Of a DNA stretch of 64,000 nucleotides, positions 41,901 through 51,438 are shown piece by piece; position 1 is the first letter of the stretch; each line of letters starts with the position of its first letter. A model generated the notes under the pieces. That model saw nothing but the letters and a program-made list of their open reading frames with translations. It was not told where the DNA came from and searched no databases. The position numbers and the translations under genes are program-made. The DNA is taken from positions 131,466,516 to 131,530,515 of the forward strand of contig NC_089980.1 of NCBI RefSeq assembly GCF_036417845.1, given 5' to 3'. The DNA is from Apteryx mantelli. Lineage: Eukaryota > Chordata > Aves > Apterygiformes > Apterygidae.

Positions 41901-44900
41901 TGCGGGCCTAAATTTGCTATGCAAGAAACCTCACAGTCCTAGTTTCCGTCCTAGCCAGTACTAGCTTTCAACTATGGGTTTTGGAGGATTTAGTGTTAAA
42001 AAAAATAGAAATCTTTTGTCTCCTCACACATTTCACACATGCACAATTACCTGCTTGCCCTCTGTCAGCACTGTTCAGCATGGAGACATGCCCTTGGATG
42101 AATACTGGCCATGCAGCCCCCTTGCCACTCTCCCATCCCCATTTCTGCCATACATCCTAGCTGCATCTTCTCCTCACCTGCCCTTCGTGTGTCCAGCAAT
42201 GTGCTACACAGGTCAGCACCACCCTCAGTATCCCAGTAGGGTCCCCTGCTGTAGTGCTGCCGGTGGATGAATGGAAGACACGTGGTCACTATAGGATGTC
42301 ATTTTTTATAACTTGCAATGCAGCAACCCTGCGTCTAGGGAGCAAAGTGCCAATACAAGAGTATTTTTTGCTTTACAAGTAGGAAAGAATGAGATGCATT
42401 AGCTGTTTATTGCCACAGGAACACTGCCCCCATGACTGCACTGCCGTCGCATGAGTGAGACTTTAGGGCATTGTAGCCTCAGTCCTGTAGGTCGTGCTTC
42501 TCTTTCAGTAGAAAATTACAATTACAGTGATTATTATTATTGATCTAGAATTTTGTGCAAGTGCTTTGGTTTCTGAGTGGGTGCCCCATGTGGAGCATAA
42601 ACGAGTCATAAAGTTTCTTATAGGCAACATAAAATCTTGTATTGCTGGAGTGCTCTCTTGTGGTGAAATAACGATTTTGCCACAACACTGGCCTAATGCA
42701 AAGATAATCTGTCTGTGCTAGGAACTTGCAGTCAGGAAAGGTTATTTTCTGCCTTCTTAGGTTAAAAGCAAATGACTTAGATGGGAAATGCATTTAAAAC
42801 ATAAACATAATGGATTAGACTCCAAGACTCCCAGAATCAGTTCTCTTGCAGAACTGTAAATAGCAGTGCTTAGGGGAATCACTCTCTGTGAAAGCTCTGC
42901 ACATACTCGCAGCTTGGGAGCTGAGGGTATAGAGGATTGAAACACTTAATGTTAAACTAATCCCACATCACTAAAAAGCCCTGTAGGTAAGCCGCTGGTT
43001 CTGGATTCTGCATGTGCTGTGGCTGTGCCTCACAGGCATGGGAGATGGAGCATGGGATGGGTACAGGACAGCTGCCTGTATGCATTTAATCAGCATTTAA
43101 AATAGTGGATTTTTCAGTTCTGTGAGCCCTTTGCCTCAAGCTGAAGTTAAGGAAATCTGGTGGATTTAAGTACTGCCAGTAAACAAATCCTGAGCATCCC
43201 AAATTAGGTTAGTTTTGAGGCTAGCCTTCATGACCTGTGCACTGCAGTGAGCGCGTCTAGGTGTGTGGAGCGGGAGTAAGCCACGCTGCCTTCCCAGCGT
43301 TAGTTAGTAGCTGACTATCTAGATTGCTTTAAAGCAGACATTGACAGTGAAGGTGTAACTAAACTCTTCTTCATTCAAAACTTGATTTGACCTGTGAAAT
43401 AGGATATTTACAGTTTAAAATGACCATTAAGCCCCTGTCGCTCCCCCTGAAATGTAGTGTGCTGACATTTCAAGGCTTTGTCTCTAATAGGAAATTAAAT
43501 AGTGCCACTGGCCTAGACCTAGTAACTGGAGTTTGGTCATGTCTGTTATTAAATTGTCAGAAAAATCTTAGCACAGGCTGATTAACAATCTCCCAAGAAA
43601 TATCTGGACATAGTTTGGGAACTAGCCCGCTTCAGGGACTCTTCACAGTAGACATTTATATGGTGACTCTTCTTTTGGAAACTGTGAGAGTTTAGCTGTA
43701 TGAATTGGCAAGGATCTGCCAGTTGGCTTCAGGGCTGATGAACAGATCCTTAGGACTGTTTAAATCACTAGTGCAGTTATAGACCTAATACTGCTAACAG
43801 AGAAGGCGGTAACACTGCTTGACCTATTTTTCTCTGATTCTTCTGGATAGTCAAACCAGGTAGGAAATGCCATTTCACCAAAATAGGTGAGGCGTTAGGC
43901 TTTTCTGTGTGCAAACTGTCATGTCACAACGCAGTCGGATATTTTGAAGGGAACCATCTATACACCATTAAATGCTGTGTACTGTAAGTAATATGTACTG
44001 TTTTTCTTCTTCCTCAGTGGATGATCCCTTTTGCAGTCATGCTGGTCACCATTCCAGACCTGATCTTGGCGTATTTTGTTGCCTTTGTCTCGGGCCTGAG
44101 CATTGCAGCATCTCTGCTGTTGCCATGGTAGGAGAATTTTGCATTTGGTGTGGGGAAGGGGCATGTCTGCGCACATGGGTGTACTGCATGGAGATCGCTT
44201 CTGAAAGAGGCAGAATCTGGCAACAGTCACTTCACCCGAGAATCTGTTTCTGCTTTTAAGATTGAGGCTGTTCGTGATGAAGTGTGCTTTTTGTACATAA
44301 GATAATTTAGAGGAAGCAATAATCTAAGTAGCCAAAGAACTTGTGATAACAGTAAATTAGTTGTTTATGTTTGGTTTCTAACAGGACACTTGGTTTTCTA
44401 CAGGAATGATGAAGTCGGATATTGCACACAAATCAATTAATGCTGAGCAATTAAGAACATAGCAGAGGAAATGTAAAGCAAGCTATGTATCCCTGCTGAG
44501 CAATCCTGTGGTACAGATCAAATGCAGGAGTGTACCGCAAGGATATGGGTAAAAGAAACTGAGAATTCAAGGTCCTTGGCTCTTGATAACAGAAAATATG
44601 TGGGGAAAAAAACTACTCAAGAAGGAGCAGGGTGGGAGATTTCTTCTCTATAGGAAATAATTACTGTTTGCATCAAATTGACCAGAAAGCAAGACTGTTG
44701 TTGAAAGCGCTGTTTTGCATTCCTCAGTCGTACAGTTCCCTGAAAACTGTGAAACTCCAAGAGATCAGGGAAATAGAGTTTAAGGCAGGCTGTCAGACTA
44801 CATGAACTTTTCTGCACACAGGGTCAAAAATCCCTTTTTTCTAACAGTAAATCATGAAATGTTTTGAAAATAAAATGTCAATTTACAGTTGACTTTTGAG

Positions 44901-47900
44901 CTGCTTCCATTCTGATTCCCTATGACCAAAATCAGTCTCTGAAGGAGGGAAAATGGGCCCCATTGGTTTCTGAAAATTGTTTTGTTAGCTTGTCAAAAGA
45001 GTTATTTCAGAACAAGACTACTCAGAGATTCAGAGTCCCTTGAAATCCAAGAAACATTTTTTTATTTTCTTTTTTTAATATTACAACTTTTGCTTGAAGT
45101 GAAAGTCAGTCTAAAGTCACCTCCCAGCAAGTGTTTGACAGGTTGGTTTTTTTTAGCTTGTAATCTGTGGCTGTGCATTTCTTACAAGGATTTTTGTCCT
45201 CCTGTCAAGCAGGAGGACTTTTTGAATTGGATTCTCTCATATGCATAATTAATTACATCAATCAAATCTAAAAAAAAAACAAAAAAAACCTTCCAGTAAG
45301 TTTAGACATTGAGAAGGGATTTTGGCTTAAGGTTTGCTCTTATCTTGCTCATCTCTAGGTCAATGCTGCCTGATGTTGTTGATAACTTTCGCCTGCAGAA
45401 TCCTCACAGAAAAGGACATGAAACCATTTTCTATTCTTCTTATGTTTTCTTTACCAAGATGTCAACGGGAATTGGCTTAGGAATTTCTGCAGCAGGCCTG
45501 GAGTAAGTAATATTGTGTTTCCACTTAGTCTCTCTACGCTGAAAGTGTTATGAGGTCCTTTATCCTGTGGGTTTAATTGCCTTTTTCCATGTGCCTGAAT
45601 GTGCTGGCAGCTCTAGTTGGCTGAACACTAAACATAGGATTGTCATCATCTAGGCCACACTGATGAGCATTAAGTCACTTACCCTAGCATGTTTCAGTTC
45701 AGAAATACCTGAATTCCTGTTAGATTTTCTTTTTTCCAAATTAATCATGTAAATTTTAGTGGCTTATATGAATAAAGAATTGAACATAAAAGTTTAGCAG
45801 GTGCTGATACACCTGCTGATACAACTGTTTCGCCCAGTCCCTGTTGCATCTGGATTGGGTTATATCCATGAGCTTTTAAGTCGTTACACAGGTTGGAGTG
45901 CTTTCAGGGGGCCTAGTGGCCTGTTCAGCACTAAAAGGATTGCTGATTCCTTCATGAATTTAGGAGACTGGACCCTGAGCAGAGCGTCAGGAATAGAAAT
46001 TTCCTCACAGCTCTGCCCATGACCTAGAGCCTGTCAATCTGGAGGATGCTTTGTGTTCTCCTCCTGCTGTTTGCCTTGTCTGTTCCGACAAGAAAGGCAG
46101 GTTGGGAAAAAGGTCAACTGTCTCCCGCCTGGCATTGGTATGTGACCTAGCAGAAAGGACTTTTGCCGGCAGCTGTCAGGATTCAGCAGATGTAGGGCAC
46201 ACGAGCACTCAAAGAATGGTTAGAATTCAGGCTGTCTACAGGACTGTTTAGCCCTTGGCTCGAAGTTGGGTTTTAGTAAACAGAATCTTTTGCTTCAGTG
46301 CCTTCAGCCAAAGTTGCCAGCTAACAGGCAGTGCTTGGCTGAACATGTTTGACTCAGGAGCTTTGGATACTTACTGCTAACACCCTCACGTGCAAAAGGC
46401 TTTTTTTTGACAAAAGTTTTGACCAACGTTATTAAGTGTGGAGGTTAGAAATTGCTTTGCAAATTGATGAAGAGGACCACGCAGCTGGACAGCTCTTCTG
46501 GATAGGTGTTTGAAAAGAAGTAATCTTCACCACCAGGAACCTCTAATCTATTCTCTGTGTGTGCAGGTAGTTTTTAAATTTTCCTTTGTTGAGATTAGTT
46601 TATCTGCAGCAGAATATCAGATCCCAGACTCTAGCCATGATTAAATTGCCTGCCATTACTGCTGTGGTTTGAAAACTGAAGAACCAAAATGACAGAAGGA
46701 AGGCTGAGTGAGGCCTACTCCGTAAACCACTCCTGGCTGTTCCTGTAACAAACCGTGACAAAATTTGGAAAAGATGCTAGAATACCTTTTCCCTCCCCCA
46801 AAATAAACAAAACCAAGTTTCCCTGTTTTTACTGACTATTTAGGAAGAGCTTCAAACAAACAAACAAACAAACTACTTTTCACCAATTAGCTCCATTCCA
46901 TTCCAGTTAGCGCCCAGTATTTTGCCAAAGTGGGAGAATGCAGAATACGGAGTGATGGCAAATGAGCTGCAGCTTTCGTAGGTTTATCTTCAGAGGGAAA
47001 CAAACTCATTCCACAAATTGGGGATGGGAATTCAAGTATATCAGCAGTTGTAGGACTGTGTGGAGTCCCTGAATCAACAAAGTGGAAGTGTGTACCTTGA
47101 GTAAATTTGTCTTTGTTGAGCAGAATGCTTAAGTGTGTGTTTAATTTGAAGTTAAGTATTCCGGCTGAAATTGGTCAGATTATTTGCATACTTCTAAAGC
47201 TGAGTCTAAATGATTTATTGAAAATTAATAGGAATCACATATCAAAACAATCTCCTTAAATGGGATTCCATGCTCCTCTTAATACTTAAATGCTATATAG
47301 TAGTAATGAATAAATACTGAGGTAATGCAGTTATCTGAAAGAGAGCGCAAAGATGAGATTGGGATAAATGGACAAAGCCTCCAAGCCCTATTGAAATTTT
47401 TGGGTAATTCCATGTTGACATCACTGTGATTATAGGAGACACCAACAAGATTTGAAATGTGGGAGAAAAAAAGAAAAGAGAGATGTAGAAAGAAATGGGA
47501 GAAAAGTCTTAATGTGTGTTGGGGGAAAGGGAGTGACTTGGGAAGGGGGTCTTAAGAAGAGCAAATGTCTTTTACATTTGGACATATGCACGCCACTATT
47601 ATTTCTATTTGTTTAGGTTTACTGGATACAAGCCAGGTATATGTAAACAATCCAGTGATGTGATCCTCACGCTGAAAATCCTCATTGGAGCAGTCCCTGC
47701 TATCCTCATCATTGTAGGTTTATTTATACTTCTCTTCTACCCAATCACAGAAGAAAGTCGGAAAGAAACAAAGCTTGCACTTGAGGTGTTAAGGTAGGTT
47801 TGAACTAGCAGCAAACTGCTGTAACACCAGCACAGCAGCTCATAGACATGCCAGGAAAAAATTACTAGCTACTAAATCACATCTCTGTATTCCTTAAAAC

Positions 47901-48920
47901 AAAACAAAGCAACACATCTCTTGATTAGCTGAATTATTAACTGAGTACAACCATTGCATGCTCCAGTGTCTTACTTCTGTAGTGTAATACTACCTTGCTT
48001 AGAGGACCATATATATGTTATATCAGATATATCAGCTGCTGTGTTTTACTTTTCCTCTAGGGTGGTGCACGAAGCACTATTGTTATAGTGTTTCAAGTCA
48101 GAAGTAAAGAATATTCTGTCCAGATTAATTTCCTGGAGAAAATGTGAATAGTTATGACTTACTTGTAAATAGAAGAAAATGGAATTCTTGAAAGCATTGT
48201 TGGTGTTTCTGGCACATGGGAAATGTCCAAACCATTTTGAGGAGCAGGAAGGAAAGAGAGAAAAATACAGGAAAGCTTTGAGCAGTCTTGTCTTTCTTTT
48301 TCCTCTCCTTTTCCCTCCTTCCCTCTCTGTCCCTCTCCCAAGAAAACCTTGTCTAGCTCAAAATCATCCACCTCTGACAAATGAAGCCCCACTATACTAA
48401 GAACACACAGAAGACTACTCTGTAGACCAGTCTATGCTAGTAGATTGATGGATTAAATGGTAGACTATGTCTGTCTTGTTTTTATCATCACAAATTGCTA
48501 GACTTGGAAATGGATTGAAATGCTAAGGGAATAATTCCAGTGCTTAAACATGGATATCTGGGACCATTTCATTGCCCTAAGGTATCCAAAATACCTTCAT
48601 GGGGCTAGCTGATGTGACACAGGGCTTCTGAGACACTGGCTGCTTTCTTAAGTGGCAGCTGCAGACCAGAGGGGACAGGCTAAGAGGTCTAAAATGGAAC
48701 TGGGTCTCTCTGTTTAGGTACTGTAGTCGCTGCCTGTAACAACCACATCTTGCTAGTGATTCTCAGTTGTCTTTGTTGTTTGAGAATGCCAAGCTGTAGC
48801 CTGTTCAGTTAGTAATAAAATACAGAAGTCTGCTCACATATGATTTGTTCTGCTTTTTACAGAAGGAACCATAAAAGCACAGAAAACCTTGATGAACACG
48901 GAGAGGACACCTTGGTGTGA
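14227..48920 (+). CDS. MFSD2B: MFSD2B, sphingosine-1-phosphate transporter of the major facilitator superfamily
   Basis: Fourteen exons join in phase to 511 codons plus TGA (human protein 504). Exons: 14227-14271, 19028-19144, 22737-22861, 26194-26317, 28051-28129, 32041-32219, 35454-35544, 35642-35763, 38200-38283, 39695-39775, 44018-44127, 45359-45502, 47617-47793, 48863-48920. Hallmarks are [10 protein letters not shown] in helix 1, [15 protein letters not shown] in helix 2, [11 protein letters not shown] after helix 4, MLPDVVDNF and [11 protein letters not shown] in helices 10-11. MFSD2B exports S1P across the plasma membrane of erythrocytes and platelets. Asp75 and Thr137 align with human Asp95 and Thr157, which are required for transport. 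Position next to UBXN2A and closer wording to MFSD2B than MFSD2A (FCTK/SVCSK, DLHNH/QLHDH regions) decide the paralogue. The start ATG has G at -3 and +4. Exon 1 is the least certain part because the N terminus is poorly conserved. Confidence 0.94.
14272..19027 (+). other. MFSD2B: MFSD2B intron 1
   Basis: A 4.8 kb intron. Its first 650 bases are the tail of the CpG island. A second, smaller GC/CpG-richer patch with GATA motifs lies at 17.38-17.69 kb. The rest is AT-rich without recognisable genes or mobile elements. Confidence 0.8.
17380..17690. promoter_or_regulatory. Candidate intronic regulatory element with GATA motifs
   Basis: A local CpG-richer patch (17,390-17,520) precedes two WGATAR-type motifs, AGATAA at 17620-17625 and TTATCA (TGATAA on minus) at 17682-17687. 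MFSD2B is an erythroid/megakaryocytic gene, a class typically under GATA1 control. The combination is suggestive, but single GATA motifs are common by chance. Confidence 0.3.
19028..19144 (+). CDS. MFSD2B: MFSD2B exon 2, helix 1
   Basis: The acceptor gtcggacag and donor gtaagt flank 39 codons from EYRLSVCSK to IYLLDIAH. They contain the conserved AIGGAPNQ turn and the first transmembrane helix. Confidence 0.95.
19145..22736 (+). other. MFSD2B: MFSD2B intron 2
   Basis: A 3.6 kb intron. A 96-codon non-ATG ORF at 20202-20492 (+) has no recognisable domain. Nothing else is seen. Confidence 0.85.
22737..22861 (+). CDS. MFSD2B: MFSD2B exon 3, helix 2 with catalytic Asp75
   Basis: Encodes [20 protein letters not shown], then [11 protein letters not shown] and IGRLMP. 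Asp75 in VTDP aligns with the cation-site aspartate of MFSD2A and Asp95 of human MFSD2B. The exon ends TG of a split Trp codon before gtaagc. Confidence 0.96.
22862..26193 (+). other. MFSD2B: MFSD2B intron 3
   Basis: A 3.3 kb intron with a short (TA)n tract just after the donor. It holds a 184-codon antisense open frame at 24594-25148 created by a purine-rich plus strand, which is not a recognised gene. Confidence 0.85.
22890..22903. repeat. (TA)n microsatellite
   Basis: Seven TA units shortly after the exon 3 donor. Confidence 0.9.
26194..26317 (+). CDS. MFSD2B: MFSD2B exon 4, helices 3-4 with Thr137
   Basis: Completes the Trp codon and encodes [20 protein letters not shown] through YCLFQALTT. 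The last residue, Thr137, aligns with human Thr157. Donor gtaagt. Confidence 0.96.
26318..28050 (+). other. MFSD2B: MFSD2B intron 4
   Basis: A 1.7 kb intron. Overlapping short ORFs on both strands at 26.8-27.2 kb are not recognisable. No repeat is seen. Confidence 0.85.
28051..28129 (+). CDS. MFSD2B: MFSD2B exon 5, cytoplasmic loop after helix 4
   Basis: Acceptor tttgtgtag. Encodes [20 protein letters not shown] and DSATAY, the highly conserved charged loop, ending in one base of a split Arg codon before gtgagt. Confidence 0.96.
28130..32040 (+). other. MFSD2B: MFSD2B intron 5
   Basis: A 3.9 kb intron. ORFs of about 100 codons at 30.2-31.3 kb on both strands lack family similarity or splice context. 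No mobile element is recognised. Confidence 0.85.
32041..32219 (+). CDS. MFSD2B: MFSD2B exon 6, helix 5 and long extracellular loop
   Basis: Encodes [20 protein letters not shown], then a polar loop with Cys192, an N-glycosylation sequon at Asn195 (NLS) and a Pro/His-rich end. The loop is longer than in human MFSD2B. The acceptor ccttctgaag has a moderate pyrimidine tract; donor gtaagt. Confidence 0.93.
33656..33673. repeat. poly-A run (18)
   Basis: Simple homopolymer in MFSD2B intron 6. No retroelement body is recognisable next to it. Confidence 0.95.
35178..35228. repeat. T-rich / (CTTT)n low-complexity tract
   Basis: About 50 bases of T with interspersed C in 3-4 base spacing. It accounts for the Lys-rich antisense ORF here. 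Confidence 0.95.
35454..35544 (+). CDS. MFSD2B: MFSD2B exon 7, helix 6
   Basis: Encodes [20 protein letters not shown] and [10 protein letters not shown] second in-frame acceptor AG lies six bases downstream, so a form lacking the first two residues is possible. The following intron is only 97 bp. Confidence 0.93.
35642..35763 (+). CDS. MFSD2B: MFSD2B exon 8, central loop and helix 7
   Basis: Acceptor gctcctcttag. Encodes the central cytoplasmic loop ([20 protein letters not shown]) and helix 7 ([16 protein letters not shown]), ending in phase 0 before gtaact. Confidence 0.95.
35764..38199 (+). other. MFSD2B: MFSD2B intron 8
   Basis: A 2.4 kb intron ending in a dense pyrimidine tract at about 38,104-38,170 ahead of the exon 9 acceptor. 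A 159-codon plus ORF (37790-38269) crosses exon 9 in the wrong frame and is not coding. Confidence 0.85.
38200..38283 (+). CDS. MFSD2B: MFSD2B exon 9, helix 7-8 region
   Basis: Encodes [20 protein letters not shown] and QYLVVTIL. The EQS-VLFCTHA signature is near-identical to mammalian MFSD2B. Donor gtgagt. Confidence 0.95.
38284..39694 (+). other. MFSD2B: MFSD2B intron 9
   Basis: A 1.4 kb AT-rich intron. I see nothing else in it. Confidence 0.85.
39695..39775 (+). CDS. MFSD2B: MFSD2B exon 10, helix 8 end and basic loop
   Basis: Acceptor catcaattctag. Encodes [20 protein letters not shown] and CAACGIS. The LQRFGKK loop is a family signature. Donor gtaagc. Confidence 0.95.
39776..44017 (+). 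other. MFSD2B: MFSD2B intron 10
   Basis: A 4.2 kb intron with scattered short ORFs only. No repeats or RNA genes are recognised. Confidence 0.85.
44018..44127 (+). CDS. MFSD2B: MFSD2B exon 11, helices 9-10
   Basis: Acceptor ttcttcctcag. Encodes [20 protein letters not shown] and [16 protein letters not shown], ending TG of a split Trp codon. The donor is gtagga, weaker than the others but correctly phased. Confidence 0.93.
44128..45358 (+). other. MFSD2B: MFSD2B intron 11
   Basis: A 1.2 kb intron with A-rich runs near its 3' end. Nothing else is seen. Confidence 0.85.
45359..45502 (+). CDS. MFSD2B: MFSD2B exon 12, PDVVDNF motif and helix 11 Lys419
   Basis: Encodes [14 protein letters not shown], then [20 protein letters not shown]. 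Lys419 corresponds to the helix-11 lysine that is essential in MFSD2A. Donor gtaagt splits a Glu codon. Confidence 0.96.
45503..47616 (+). other. MFSD2B: MFSD2B intron 12
   Basis: A 2.1 kb intron with a (CAAA)n tract and otherwise unique AT-rich sequence. Confidence 0.85.
46853..46873. repeat. (CAAA)n microsatellite
   Basis: Five uninterrupted CAAA units. Confidence 0.95.
47617..47793 (+). CDS. MFSD2B: MFSD2B exon 13, extracellular loop and helix 12
   Basis: Encodes [20 protein letters not shown], then [20 protein letters not shown] and a charged start to the cytoplasmic tail. Cys443 is placed to pair with Cys192. Donor gtaggt. Confidence 0.95.
47794..48862 (+). other. MFSD2B: MFSD2B intron 13
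   Basis: A 1.1 kb intron with a pyrimidine-rich patch around 48.3 kb. I see no further feature. Confidence 0.85.
48863..48920 (+). CDS. MFSD2B: MFSD2B exon 14, C-terminal tail and stop
   Basis: Acceptor gctttttacag completes an Arg codon and encodes [18 protein letters not shown], then TGA at 48918-48920. The final four residues DTLV fit a class I PDZ-ligand pattern. The tail does not resemble the human one, so the exon is assigned by phase and acceptor. Confidence 0.85.
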
Positions 48921-50765
48921 AAGCTCTGAATGCAATGACTTTCCAAACTCAGCCTCACATCCCACACACAAATTCTCTGAGCATCTTCTGGGTCACTTCC
49001 CTGCTCTTGTTTTGTCACAAAGGATAAAGGATGGTTCTGATACAGTCAGTGATGAATTCAAGAGAGGACAGTAACCACTCAGTATATACATAACTTCATG
49101 CACTGTTCTAAAATAGACATTACAAATGTTCAGGAATAGTATATAAGCTATTGAAGTTTTGGGGGTTTTTTTTATGATAATGCAAAGCCAAGATCTTGTG
49201 GCTACAGGAGGTTCTATGGACTTAGGCGTTAAGGGAAAATAATGTAAATGGGATGTACTGGGCAAATTTTAACTCAGTGGGATACATCCTTCTGACCTGA
49301 ACTGACTGTAATCTTTGCTAGAAAGGGTAGTCTTCATCACCTCTGCTGACTAATTCCTGTGTGATATCTTTCACCCTCAGAGGCTGGGGTGGTTTTCAGA
49401 CATAATCTCTACATTTAAATTGCACACTAGTATGTTTGGAAAGCACTTTGGAATCCTGAAATGTGCTACATAAAGTTAGGATTTAGTTTCTTTTGAAATG
49501 AAGCAAACCACAGATGCAGACGTGTTTTGAGAATTTTTCTCACAAAGAGTTATTCTGAAAGAGATTTTGATGCAATTTAACTTTATAGATTTTATGTGAA
49601 ACATAAGCTTACATTTCCAGTTACTGTTGATCTGGAGATCCTTGTTTGACACCTTTAAACTGGTCTTTGCCAGAATGTGAGTACTTGACATTTTCAAAAA
49701 TGACATCTCCAGTCAAAGTACCCCAAATCAGTAGTCCTTTCCAAAAAATTAACCTATGCAGTATGAATTTCCGCAACTTTGGCCTTAAGCAATCATGGTA
49801 CTCATCCATTTCTCATGTGGTGTAGGCTCTCTGCCTCACAAAACACCAAAGCATGGCTGTCAGTCTCCGCTCGCGCACAGTGTTTTATAATAACGAGGCC
49901 ACATCTGACTTGTAAATGGTGATTTTTTTCAGCCAGGGTTTTCACTGTGCATTAGATACCTCAACTGAAACCTCATTTCTACTATGATTCACACTGCAGA
50001 ACACATTTTGTAGATAAAAGAAACAGCTAACTTCAGGCACTTTCTGGGGCATTTAAGTTCAGGCTCCAGCCACTGAGCTTTTTCGGTAGCCAGTGGAGAG
50101 ACCGAGCAGCTGATTCCCATACTGATACCCCAGCGGCTGATTCAAAGCACGAGCTAAAATGACGAGGCTCTGAACACAGATATCTGAAGTTGGAGGGGAG
50201 AGTGATGAATCCAAGAGTTGAAGGCTCGTTAATGTAAGGCAATTAGTGTAGCACAAGACAAGAAACAAATGTGCAGCACACTGGCTTCTCTGTATCAATA
50301 CAGGGGGTGTCTTTATGTTGTACCAGAAGGGCCTTTAGAGGGACGGCTTGCTGCTGTTTGGGAGCACTTGCTGGAGGCGTCACCAGAGGCAGTTACCACA
50401 AACAGTTTGCTCCAGGCCATCTGGGAAGTGACTGATGGTGCTGGGACTGGAAGCTGGGAAGGCTTTCACAGAAGGATGTTGTGAAGTAAAATCAGTGCAT
50501 CCACTGGGTGTCTCATTAAGTTTAATAATGAAACCTTTTCAGGCAAGTTTGAAGTCTAAGGCCTAATGAGCTGTCCTAATTGAGCAAAGCACTTAAGCCT
50601 GAGTGAGCTTTTAAGGCTGTATTTTGGTGCTCCTGACTGGAGTGTGGGGGGGTGAAAGAGTTAACTATGTTTAAGACTTCTGCTGAATTGATACCTAAGG
50701 CTGTTTTTTTAGTTTCAGTCTTGAAAAAACAAGGTTTGTATGCCTGGGGCATCTGTGTTTGCAAC

Positions 50766-50771
50766 AATAAA
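50766..50771 (+). terminator. MFSD2B: Candidate poly(A) signal AATAAA
   Basis: First canonical hexamer noted after the MFSD2B stop; proximal option. Confidence 0.4.
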
Positions 50772-51276
50772 TAAGTCTGTTTACAATTTTGAGTCTGGTA
50801 GAACTTGCGATAACAGGTATACTGCATTTTGAAACGAGTATGTTAAGTGGTAATGTACTACATAGCTCAAAACTCCACAGCAAACAAACTTTGGGGTTGG
50901 ATTTATTCTGTAACATTTGTGCTTTTCTGGATAGTCTTCTTTAGAAAGAAAAACAGATGTCCCTGTAAAGGCTATTATTATTATTTTTTAATAGGTTAGA
51001 TTTTCAGCTGCTATAAACCTGTAGCTGCATGGCAGTAGATCTATGTCAGTTTACGTAAGCCGAATATCTAACCTGGTGATAAAAGGATTGCAGAAACTAT
51101 CAGCTGGGGCTGACTGGAGTGTCTTGCAAGTGGTGTAAGACATTCTTTCTAGAGCAGTTGTGCAGTTGCTTGTAAACTGCACAACACCCAGCTGACTTCA
51201 GGCTCTAGCAGGGTAAACGTGGTAGATTCTAAACTCTATTCCTCTGTTTTCAAAGAGAAAATGCTGATATTTAACG

Positions 51277-51282
51277 AATAAA
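51277..51282 (+). terminator. MFSD2B: Candidate poly(A) signal AATAAA
   Basis: Canonical hexamer 2.36 kb after the stop codon. Confidence 0.4.
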
Positions 51283-51432
51283 CATGCACACAGTCCTCAC
51301 TCTGCATATGGCAGTGTTAATGGGAATTGCCAAAATGAAATAGAAAAGTTCCATGGATTAAATGTACCAGAGTATTTTTATATTTTGAAAATGACAAATT
51401 TTTTATTTGATTATCAGAGTTTTACTTCTGTT

Positions 51433-51438
51433 AATAAA
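51433..51438 (+). terminator. MFSD2B: Candidate poly(A) signal AATAAA
   Basis: Canonical hexamer in a T/A-rich context, followed within about 30 bases by an A9 run; distal option. Confidence 0.4.

Noticed and set aside
14227-48920. Transporter as MFSD2A (lysophosphatidylcholine/DHA transporter)
   Set aside because: Helix 1, the exon 9 loop and the exon 13 wording fit MFSD2B better, and UBXN2A and WDCP are MFSD2B neighbours.
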